Assembly (NCBI RefSeq): GCF_001638985.1
Contig: NW_017265144.1
Span: 1,240,001-1,304,000, forward strand
Length of the DNA stretch: 64,000 nt
From: Phycomyces blakesleeanus NRRL 1555(-)
Taxonomy: Eukaryota > Mucoromycota > Mucoromycetes > Mucorales > Phycomycetaceae
Reading direction: 5' to 3'
Part shown: positions 54,485 to 64,000 of the stretch, piece by piece
How positions within the stretch are numbered: position 1 is the first letter of the stretch
Layout of the letters: each line of letters begins with the position of its first letter
Program-made: the position numbers and the translations under genes
The notes under the pieces: generated by a model
Database searches by the model: none
The model's input: the letters and a program-made list of their open reading frames with translations, nothing else
What the model was told of the DNA's origin: nothing

Positions 54485-57400
54485 TCAGACAAGACCACGT
54501 AGGATATCAAGTGCAAATTGTGTTCTCTTTACAAGTCTTTCGTCTTCGCCAAGCTCAGAATCTGATTCGTTGTCACCAAAGATTTGATGGTCGCAGTACT
54601 CGTCCTCAGATCCCTCGTAAATCAAATCAACCTCGTCCAATTGCTGGGAAGCAAACGAACTAAGACGAATTAACCGAGTAATGATAGCCTGGTTTGTTCG
54701 CAGCCCTCCAAGTGAATGGCGACTGATCATACGACGAAGAGTGATCGTAGCCTCGCAAATCTGGTCTCTGACCTGGCTCTCCCAGTTTTCACGCTCGCGT
54801 GGGTTCTTGATCGAACTAACCATCTGCCAGGCTGCAACCCAGGCCTCTAAGCCGGCAACAGCCACGACAAACTCGGCCAGCGCCATCGTTCCACTCTCGA
54901 TATCTTGCTTGTGCACTGACTCAGAAGACAGATATTGTACTCCACCTCGCGCAATAGTCGATGACTTGATATCCTTGGCAAGGATCTTCTTGATATTGTG
55001 ACGGATCTTCTCTGCCTTCTGGAGTTCTTCGACACCCTTTCGCTGCTCGTCTTCGTTGGAAGACTTGAGCAAAGTGGCACCATAGAGGATGTGGAGCATG
55101 CTGCGCTTCGTAAGCTCATCTATTTGGTTCATCTTGGCTTTGTGGTCTACCAAATCACCCTTTTCCATCTCGGTGGCCACAAGAGACCGAGGAACGCGTT
55201 GGACAAGCGTAGCCATCCAGCGTTTGGCGGTTTCTACATCACTCTTCCACAGGGCTTCAACTGTGGCTCCTACGGCAGCAAGCCAGTGAGCCAAACGCTG
55301 CATGTCACTGTCTGTCGCACCGAGTTCCTTTGGGCCGGGTGTGGTGATGGCCAGAATCTCATCAAACGTGGTCTCGCTAAAGTCAGACCCGTTTTCGGAC
55401 GCAGCAGCAGTTGTCAAGGGAACGCCAGTGATGGTAACCACAAGGCGGCCAAACTGTGTCTGGAGGTTGTCGAGCAGGTGAAGAGTAGACAAGATGGCAA
55501 CCGGCACAAGGACAGGTGCAGTCATCGACAGGGACAAACCGTGTCCTGCTGAAGACGAGACTCCAAAGTTGCCGATCTGGTGTTGCATTACCTCGAGGGT
55601 CTCTTTCCATGCCTGGGACTGGAGCATGACATCCATTCGATCCTCAGCATCGTCTTCGCGGCAATCCCAGACAAGAGAACGTGTCACGCTGTCATCATCA
55701 GAACATGCCTCGTACATCGATAGGCGCCAGAAGTAGCGCGAGAGGCGCTCGGCCAGGGTCGGGAAGGGAACAATAAGAGCCATTTCCATGGCAGCATTTG
55801 CGTAAGCTCTGAGGCGGGTCTGGCCAACATAGTCATGTTCGTCTTCGTTGAGCGAATCTACTAGATTAATCATCTGCAGACAGGAGTGTAGCATAGAGAC
55901 ACGTGTAATATGGACATTTCCTATAAAGCACAAACAGGTTGAGTTTTTTTTTTTTTTTTTTTTTTTTTTAGATATATAATATTTATGATATTTACCACCA
56001 AGGCATTCGATTTCATTCAATTTGATCCATTTGCAGACACGAGCCCATTCTTCTTGGGGACCGTCTTGGGCATGTCGATCATACAAGATCTCATAGCCAA
56101 GTGCGTGTCTGGAGAACAAGCAGATGGATTCTTTGAGAATGTTCGAGAGGATTTTGGGGGTTGTCTGTGGCAGGGACTCGTTGTCTTGGTTGAGAGATTC
56201 GATGAGGATACGGTAAATCTGTTTGCATTTCTTGTCACCAGGCGTGAGTTGATCTTCGGCGGCAACTGAAGCAGTGGTAGCAGAAGCAGCACTGGATTTG
56301 AATGAGTTTCTTTTTCGGGGTGAGACACGCTTAGGATTTGCTGTGCGTTTAACCTTGAAGGCAGCACAGGAGCACCAGTGCTTCACTATAGGCAAGAATA
56401 TCTGGACAATACAGATAATAAAGATGGTGGTTCTAATCATAGACCTGTGTGTAACAGACACAAAGACACACATTTAGGAATTAGGTTTGGCTGGTAAATT
56501 ACAAACAAATAATTTTTTTTTACCATCCACTGTTGAGAGGTAGAAAAGAGCCCAGAAATGAGGTCTCGGTTGCACTATTGTTGACTGACGACTGTGGTCC
56601 CAGGTTGTCACCATGGATTGTGTGTTGTCCACCCGGGTAGCCGTTATGACCAGTTGAAGGTGTTCGGGACGCATGGTTGTGGTTCTGATACTGTTCTGGA
56701 CTCATGGGTCCGGCATGCATCGGTTGAGAAGAAAAGAAACTCATGGCCATAAAGACGGCCATAAAAACACGCTGGCCAGTACCTCCGTAAGGAGGCGTGG
56801 CTGGGTCGGAAGCCGACGAAGAGGTTTCATACTCATCAGAGCTGCGAGAGCCTTTGGTCTGACGGCGTTGCTTTTTGTTGCTGGACTTGCGCTGTTGTTG
56901 CTCGAGTTTTTCTTGTTCGATTTGCTGTCTCCTGAGTGCCTCGTTGTCTTTGGCGCGCTGGGCTTGCTGGAGTCTGTAGTGCGAAAGGATCTGGAAGCCA
57001 CCTGGCAATTGGGACATGAGTTGCTGGAGGCGGGTGTTCTCTGATTGAATGGTGTCTTCAGTTTTCTTGAGATGAAGAATATACTCGGTTGCTTTGCGAA
57101 GAATGGTGGCCTTGTTGAGCTTGGTCGCAACTGAAACACCTTCAAGGTATTCCTCACCGTCTTCGTCTTCGTCTTCTTCGTCTGAGCGGTGGGAGCGTTT
57201 TCCGGTGGTTCGTGCGTCCTTGAGTTTCGCGTGCCGAAGAGCAGGTACGACTTCTTTTAATTCGGAAATACGATCGTTGATGTTGTTGCGGTAACGACGT
57301 TCTACAGCATTGTGAGTTGATTTTTTCTGGACACGGACTTTTTCTGGCTTTTGTTTTTGCTGTTTTTGTTGTAGCTGTGGTTGTAGCTGTGGTAGTTTTT

Positions 57401-58211
57401 GGTGTTCAATAGGTTGGACGTTTACTGATTCTTCAATCTTGACTAAGTATATATAAAATATGAAATGAAGACAGCATAAGTATCAGTGTTAGTATTATTT
57501 TTGTGGGCACAGAAAATAATGATGTAATTATTTGCCTTGGGTCGAGGAAATAGTGGGTGCAGCAGGAGTAAGAGGAAGGATATCTGGAGAAGGGATATTG
57601 AAAACAGACTGAAATTGGTAGCTGTCAATGGTTGGTTCGATGGGGACGTCAAATTCGATGCTTCCGATGCTCAGAGGTGTCAAGGGTGCTTGGTATGAAC
57701 TGAGGGTGCTGGTTGGAGGTGAGAAGGAAATGCTTCCAAAATCATTTTCGGTCTTTTGGTTATATGGTGTAGATTGGTCCTGAGAGTCAGGCCAGACGGA
57801 GCCGACTACTGTTTCGGATGAAAGGGATGGTCCGAGAGGGCTGGGTAGGAATTGGCTTTCCATCGACAGGCTGTTGTTTGTTACTAGGGGATCGAACATC
57901 GAATCCTGTCCAAGTGAGATGTGGAGTTGACTGTCATACCCAGCCATTAATGCTGACTGGAAAGAGAGGATTGAGATATCAGACGGTGTTTGAGACATGG
58001 GTTTGATCGACAGGGTTTGCTGAAAGAACGGGTCATTATCTAGAGGCAAAAATTCATCAAGTGCTCCCTGCCAATTGCCTTGGTCTTGGAGGGCAAAGTG
58101 TGCCTGTTGCTGTAACTGGGCACCGTAGTTTGAGAGTGAGCAGTAGGGTGAAATGTCTTCCTGATCTTCCACAGTCAGTGCTCTAGGCACAAATTGTGGA
58201 TAGGTGTCCAT
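54485..58211 (-). CDS. sre1: SREBP/Sre1-type membrane-bound bHLH transcription factor
   Basis: Predicted sterol- and oxygen-responsive factor held in the ER membrane and released by proteolysis. Four exons on the minus strand: 58211-57536, 57442-56524, 56444-55996 and 55920-54485, giving 1159 residues. The N-terminus is acidic and rich in Ser/Pro/Gln, suitable for activation. The bHLH-zipper starts near residue 267: T-H-N-A-V-E-R-R-Y-R-N-N-I-N-D-R-I, with the Tyr characteristic of SREBPs, then N-K-A-T-I-L-R-K-A-T-E-Y-I-L-H-L. Hydrophobic segments near residue 450 (V-F-M-A-V-F-M-A-M-S-F-F) and 535-550 (I-F-I-I-C-I-V-Q-I-F-L) would make the hairpin. The long C-terminal part matches the regulatory end of fungal Sre1 in size. 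Intron 1 begins with GC (CAAG/GCAAAT); no GT nearby would keep the frame. Confidence 0.92.
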
Positions 58212-58309
58212 AGCTTAATTAACAAAAGAGGACAAGTATTTGAATAGATTGAGAGGGGGTTAAGAGGAACAAAGAGTAAAAGGAAGGAAGGAAGGAAGAA
58301 AGGAAGGAA

Positions 58310-58379
58310 TAAAATAAAATAAAATAAAATAAAATAAAATAAAATAAAATAAAATAAAATAAAATAAAATAAAATAAAA
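58310..58379. repeat. (AAAAT)n pentanucleotide microsatellite
   Basis: About fourteen perfect tandem copies, preceded by GGAA repeats at 58281-58308, within 170 bp upstream of the SREBP start codon. Confidence 0.95.
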
Positions 58380-58592
58380 GGCTGTTGAAGCCAATGTTAC
58401 TAATTTCGGGTACAAAATGTGCCAAAATGAGTGGGCTGATTTTTATTCTGTAATTTTTTTTTTATTTTTTCTTTGCTTATTAGACTTTTGGCCAAAAGGG
58501 CTTGTGGCATCTGGAAACAAGGAAGATTGATGTTCCGCTCATAATAGAACCAGTTGTGACTAAAAGGACCAAAAAAAAAAGGTAAAGGCATT

Positions 58593-58661
58593 AGCGCTAG
58601 TATTAGTATTAGAATTAGAAATAGTATTAGAATTAGAATTAGAATTAGAATTAGAATTAGC
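58593..58661. repeat. (TTAGAA)n hexanucleotide repeat
   Basis: About eleven copies of ATTAGA with ATTAGT variants. It resembles the telomere word TTAGGG only superficially and is interstitial. Confidence 0.85.
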
Positions 58662-59709
58662 ATATGACTAAAACTAGAAAATGAGACTTGAACGTGGGCA
58701 AGTACAAAGCTTATTTATCTATGTATCTCAACTCACCTTTCATGGACTTCTAAAGAGGCTTTCTAGTCTAAATCCAGAAACCATACAGAAACTACCCTTC
58801 TTCTTCTCTTGTGCACCCTTCAATAGAAAGAAAGCCCATTGTAACATTTACAAAAAATCAAATTATTATTATTATTAATAATATTATTATTTTGTTTTAA
58901 CTAAATGTATTCCCGTGTTTTTTTTTTGGTCGATCCTTTGAAACCAATTGTTTATCCATAAAACTATTTACACCATCATCGATCAAATTATTTTCACTCC
59001 TTTAAGAATATGTGTGTTGCATCATCAAATATTATTATTATTGATTATTATTATATCAAAATATATGTATTTATTTATATATTACCATTGTTATCAAAGA
59101 AAAAAATAATAATCAACAAACAAATATTTTCTATGATTCATATTATTGATCTAAAATACTCTTTTTTTTCTGGGTTCTCATGTTTTGTACCTCTTGAGCA
59201 TTAAGATAACTCTATTCTTACAATTATTTCTTCTTCTTCTGCTTTAAAGATATTGCTTAGTTGATAGTAATTCCAACAGCATAAAATATAAATACAGTTA
59301 ATGAATGTTAGTCATGAGCACTTTGGCCTTTACTCGTCTAATAGCTAAATTAATCATTACGCAGCAATATTGGTGACGAGCAAAATCTAGTAAAAACCCT
59401 GTTTTGAAATAAATTGACTGAAAGTATACAAAGAGTACAATCTAGAACAAGATAAATTGTAGATAGCTATAACTTCTTGTTTAAATATATATATATATAT
59501 AAAAGAAAAAAAGCTGAAAAGCGCGAGGTAGTATGAGGTGGTCAAATTGAAGTATTACAGAATTGTTTATGAATTGTTTATATATTATTATGCCATATTT
59601 TGTCATTTGGCAGGACAAACCCTTAAAAAAAAAAAGTCAAAAAAGAAATCGATCCTGGTCAATCTTCTGGATCATCACAGATAATATAGTTTAAATTATT
59701 GATATTTCA

Positions 59710-59898
59710 AACACCCCTGTCGAATACACCGCTGGCGGCTCGGATTCTTCTGATATACCCAGTATCCCAACAGATAACGAAAGCTTTATATGGGATAGCA
59801 TAGCTCCTCAACTTAGGGCAATGCTTCAAAAGTATCTCAGGAAAAGAGACACGACAGGCCTGCGTGTTAACCAACGAATGAGCTTTGGTGCCATTTGA
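59710..59898 (+). other. Open coding-like fragment, unidentified
   Basis: A frame of about 60 codons reads T-P-V-E-Y-T-A-G-G-S-D-S-S-D-I-P-S and continues with W-D-S-I-A-P-Q-L-R-A-M-L-Q-K-Y-L-R-K-R-D. It has no ATG at its start and ends at TGA. The opposite strand is also open for 126 codons (60087-59707), but its Cys/Trp/His-rich product looks like a shadow. The Asp/Ser-rich then Lys/Arg-rich layout suggests a protein fragment, possibly from a transposon; no family recognised. Confidence 0.25.
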
Positions 59899-62800
59899 TG
59901 AATATGGAGTACGTCTGTTATGCCAGGCGATAAAAAGATATTGAAATAAAGGTGCTATTAAATACCTGTTGGTTGACGAAGCAAGTTGGTAAAGGCAAGG
60001 AAATCGTTTATGCAACCCAAAGGACATTACAATCCACAATGTCAATAAAATAGTACGTGTTGTGCCCCCCTCCTCCAGGTCCTTCATAGCTTATGACTTT
60101 TTCTTTTACATTGACATATACACCTTATACTGGGAACCTTTCACAAGACCAAGAGAGGAAAAAATAGGGAAATACCCAAGTTTTGGCATTAGTCAGGTGA
60201 AACAAGAAATGTGAGCTCTTGTACTGTAACGGCATTAGGCACGGACCAATTGATGGGGGAAAAAAGGAGAAACTTTTATTGCTCGGAATATCGCTTGGAA
60301 GATATTATAGATGGTGATACAAAAAAACGGACTTCAGAAAAAAAAACTATCATTAGAATTGCACAGTTGATAGAGTGAACAGAACAATGTATTACCGGCA
60401 ACTGATAAACGCAGAAAATACTTCGTCATAGGAAGAAGACATCAAGTCGGTAAAATATAATCTTTTGTATTGCTGGGTTAAGCACACAAACGGACTTCCT
60501 TTCGATCGTGTGCGCGTTACATGAGTTCAAGCGAACAAAAGGAAATTCGCCTTGAACTAGAAATATAATGTCCTCTAATCAAATCTGCCCGAGGTCTTTG
60601 CTTAATATAAGGAGAATACAAATAATGTGCGATATTTAGTAGCTAAACTATAGCCAGAATATATATATATATATATATAGTTTACTACATAAACCTTTGG
60701 GCATGGGTGTGGACCTTTGGCTATAATACAGTCAATTACTTTAGTAAACTAGGCTGTTTGAATTAGTTGGGTGATCTCCAAGGTGGGGTGGTGGTGGTGG
60801 TGGGTTGGGCACGTTCACTATAATGCTACAATATAATCCCATCCTATTGAAGATGCTCTATCCATAAAGATTGTTTAATTTCTTAGAGAGAGAGAGAGAG
60901 ACTTACACTGGCACATACGAGCATTGAATGTTTGTTAATACATCTGGAACTAATATGTCAAAATGTCGAGTTCCATAGAAATTTCAAGACTTACTTTCAT
61001 AATCAGCGTAGACCATAAGTTTGACAGCTTATGGAGTCACAAAGTCAAGTGGTGTCAAGTTGAAACATATGTTGAAACCCTGGAATTTTGTCTGTGACAA
61101 GAATTTTATACAGAATATATATATAAAAAAAAGGTTCGAGACCAAGCTTGAAAAGAAGATAGAGAAAGTGTATATTATGTTTTAATTAATGTCTCTGTAT
61201 TATAGGTCCAGATATAAAGCTATTTACATTGATACACATTTGTGTGTAAAAAGGAAAGGGCTGATATGAGCCAAACGGACTTTGTGAGGGGGGGAATCAG
61301 GAACTGTACAGACATTTGAGCAAATATTCCAGGCGAGTCTATTTAGTATACTTTTCTTGATGCGCCAAAAAAAAAAGATTGATGTCTGACAGCTTATATT
61401 TCGGTGTCATATCTCATAATCAATCAAGTAATATACTATGCTACCGGCAATGAATCTCCCGAACAAGAGCCTAGCTTTTTATAGATTGATGTTCTTCAGT
61501 ATCGGTTCCAATATGCAATATATCAATAAATGAGTGAATTGTTTCACACTCATGCCTATTAATGAAACAGAGCACCAGTCTTTAAGTGATGTAAGATTAA
61601 TTTTCTTGGATAAAAGACCCACTTCAAAGTGTTCCCAGAATCTGGAGTGGGGTGATTATTTTCTTGAATTGACATGTTAAAAGGCTGTATGGTGGTATTT
61701 ATGTTAGGCCATTTTACTGCGAGTTGGCTTTTAGATATTTATTCAAAAAAGCGACTGTCATCAGAGATGGACAGCAGTTGATGTGATCACTTCAAAAGAA
61801 ATACAAATATCAAAAATGATCAAAAATTCAAACAATGTTTTATTAGGGATTGATTGGTAACGAGACGTAAGGTTACGGCTTGTCTTGAACACTCTTGATG
61901 ATATCATCAGCACTATGTATCAATATATCAGCTATCAATTAACATCGAATGATTATTTATTTTCTTTATTATACCAAGGTTGTTGTTTCTTTTGTTTCTT
62001 TTTCTTTTAATCTTTAACACGGTAGATGACATTGGTTTCTCATTTGACGTCTCAGAGGGGCCTATGTCATCCTTACTACGTATCTGATCTTATAAACAAA
62101 GGATCAAAAGACCTTAGTTAACCAGTCTTCATCTATTAATAATTTGAATTGATGATGAGGTGAATACTTTATATAATACCAATCTTTTAATATTATTATT
62201 ATTTTTTAAAAAAAAAGAGATTGGCCGCCTTGAATGTATCTTCATTTAGCAGATCGCAAAGCACACTTTAGACAATATGATCAAAACGTTATACGATACT
62301 CATGAGAATACATGTGGTGGATATACCTATGGATACAGGGATTTTCCAAGTGCCTTTAAGTAATCTTTGGAAGAGTTTTGAATATTCAAAAAGCTTTACA
62401 AATTGTACGGTCTTGGCCAAAGATCTTTCGTTATACCGGCTCTTACCGAAACCAGCCCAGGTTTTAAACATGGAAAAGAAAAAGTTGAAATCATAAAGGC
62501 AAATAAGGAGCCACTTTGACTTTCAATATAGATATATATATATATACGTTGGGTATTTTTGGCCACACGTTTGATACTTGCATAAACAGTTGGAATGAAT
62601 AAGCAAAAAAAAATGATTTGGTTGGCCAAGCTAATTTTGACCTTTTTATACATACATATAATCTCTGCTTCAATTGTCAGCACCAATTAACTTATAAATA
62701 CTACCTTGTTTTGAACAGTTTGAATCTGTGGAAAGACTGGAGCTGCCAACTAACTTGTTGAATCATATTTTCTATTTCACCAAACGAATGAATTCTAACA

Positions 62801-63267
62801 AAAAGAGCGTCACATTATTCTTTATGCTTTTGTAAAAGAATGATAGAAAAGACTAACCCTTTAAACTATTGTTTTTTTTTAGGATAATTAAAATTTAGCA
62901 TTACCTTTGTGCCTCTAGGAACTAGGTTAGAAAGTATAGCAAGTGATACAATAGTATCAAGCTAAAACTCAAGAAAATATTTGAAAAAAAAAATCATTTA
63001 GATCAAAGTAAAGAACCTTATTTAAACAACCAAAAGTTTAGGTCCTGATTTCTACGACAAGTTTCCCCACTACTACGGTAGATCAGTTTATGTATTAGAT
63101 AACTAATCATTTTGAGAGAAAATTTATTTCTAGGACACAATACGGCTATTTTATATCTAATATATGGACTCTTGCTCTGAAAAATCAAAATACTTGCGGT
63201 TAGAGTCAATTCAATTTATATACTAAAATCTTGCTTTGCTGAAAGCTTAAACCACTCAAAGAAAAGA

Positions 63268-63760
63268 ATGAAAGAAAAGCCAGCTGGTGACAAAAAAAAG
63301 GCAAAAAAGCAAAAGCAAACAAAGGCCACTGGTACCAATCACTATATCTTCATCAACGATGTTCCTAGCTGAGATGAACAAGTTCTCCGAAATGAGAGCG
63401 AATTATCTGATTATGAATAAGAGCCATATATACATAGTGCCCAAAATTATTGAAGAGCGTTACTACAAAGATATACAATTCTTTTTTATAAAAATTGTCT
63501 TTACACTATCCAGAATTCACCTTTACGATCAAACAATATTATTCTGTTATAAAGAAAGTGAAGTAAGTAAGATAGTCTATCATCAGATAGCTACATGCAC
63601 TAGCAGTAACGATTTCCAGTCGTCTTTCGAAGGCTTTGCACCTTACTCCAAATGGTTTGATGAATGCTTTTGCAGGTCATCGTATTTAGTAATAAAATCA
63701 AATCAAATATGCGATATACTTTCTTTTTCTTTAATCAAAATGTGCGACATTTGTTTTTAG
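63268..63760 (+). pseudogene. Frameshifted Tc1/mariner-type (DDE) transposase relic, C-terminal part
   Basis: Four pieces in family order but in three reading frames. K-A-T-G-T-N-H-Y-I-F-I-N-D (63268-63372, ended by TGA) precedes M-R-A-N-Y-L-I-M-N-K-S-H-I-Y, in the place of the second catalytic block (normally M-D-N-A-x-x-H). Then Y-P-E-F-T-F-T-I-K-Q-Y-Y-S-V-I-K-K (63507-63563) matches the S-P-E-L-N-P-I-E-Q-F-W-S-V block. Finally F-E-G-F-A-P-Y-S-K-W-F-D-E-C-F matches the C-terminal end. The second catalytic Asp reads Asn, and the last acidic position of the third block reads Lys. Inactive; no inverted repeats were identified. The assignment rests on remembered family motifs. Confidence 0.65.
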
Positions 63761-64000
63761 TGTGACATTGGCTTGACAAAAGAAAAAGAAAAATCTATGC
63801 TCTAATTCTTTTGAGGATAAAATAGATAAAAATAAACCATAAATCGTAATGCTCTCTTTTTTATATATATATAAAAACCTTTTTACCATCTGCCCTTCAA
63901 CAGCTGATTATGGTACAACCGAAACAGCGGGCTTTTTTTTTACATATATTTTGTATATACATTGATTTATTTATATATCCAAAATCATAGTAAATCCCCT

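Larger units (their letters stand above)
58212..63267. other. Gene-poor region with microsatellites
   Basis: Begins with the SREBP promoter side and its pentanucleotide and hexanucleotide repeats. An open fragment at 59710-59898 is entered separately. Other marks are (AT)n near 60660-60680, a GGTGGT run near 60783-60810 and (GA)n near 60883-60900. No complete gene or RNA gene recognised. Confidence 0.5.

Noticed and set aside
54681..56477. Plus-strand ORFs opposite the SREBP gene
   Set aside because: Antisense shadows of a well-supported coding strand.
58593..58661. TTAGAA array as telomere-like repeat
   Set aside because: The unit differs from TTAGGG and the array is short and interstitial: an ordinary microsatellite.
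60783..60812. GGTGGT-rich run as a regulatory G-quadruplex
   Set aside because: Short, isolated and mostly two-G steps; no gene nearby to regulate.
63268..63760. Reading the 157-codon ORF from 63287 as an intact gene
   Set aside because: It joins pieces of a transposase with the key central block in another frame; it is a relic, not a functional gene.

Overview
This window is nuclear DNA from a fungus, most likely an early-diverging filamentous one (Mucoromycota, Mucorales-like). The evidence is very AT-rich spacers full of microsatellites, genes split by many short GT-AG introns, fungal gene families (GH72 glucanosyltransferase, Sre1-type SREBP, Kin4-type kinase, Set3-type PHD-SET protein, fused single-chain urease), and degenerate transposon coding sequence of kinds I associate with Mucoromycota. 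The species assignment is inference. Ordinary bacterial features (operons, ribosome binding sites, CRISPR) are absent, and I saw no tRNA or rRNA gene.

Layout, left to right. A 5' part of a CDC5/Cef1 splicing-factor gene (minus) runs off the left edge. Next are a PX-domain AGC kinase (plus, 4.3-7.5 kb) and an assembly gap with a falsely duplicated flank (9.6-10.9 kb). A 3-oxoacyl-CoA reductase of very-long-chain fatty acid elongation follows (minus, 10.8-12.7 kb). The urease maturation GTPase UreG (minus, 13.1-14.7 kb) lies head to head with the urease structural gene (plus, 16.1-19.3 kb). Then comes a transposon graveyard: a broken gene with a PD-(D/E)XK-like motif (plus, 20.6-22.1 kb) and a broken KDZ/CxC-like transposase (minus, 22.4-25.1 kb).

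The middle holds two tandem GRAM-VASt (Lam/Aster-type) membrane protein genes (minus, 28.0-30.4 and 33.2-35.8 kb), a Kin4-like kinase with a KA1 tail (minus, 36.5-39.6 kb), a GPI-type GH72 cell-wall glucanosyltransferase (minus, 40.7-42.5 kb) and an acidic orphan ORF (minus, 44.7-45.3 kb). The right part has a Set3/MLL5-like PHD-SET gene (plus, 49.2-52.5 kb) convergent with an SREBP/Sre1 gene (minus, 54.5-58.2 kb). A long gene-poor stretch follows, ending in a frameshifted Tc1/mariner-like transposase relic (63.3-63.8 kb).

Functional themes. UreG and urease form one nickel-enzyme module sharing one promoter region. The SREBP factor, the elongase reductase and the two GRAM-VASt proteins all touch sterol or lipid metabolism, but nothing in the sequence shows that they are co-regulated. 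The most unusual gene structure is UreG, whose reading frame requires two micro-exons of 8 and 11 nt. Four introns elsewhere use GC instead of GT at the 5' splice site. Exon borders were derived by hand from splice consensus, reading-frame phase and known family motifs; no alignment or transcript data were available.
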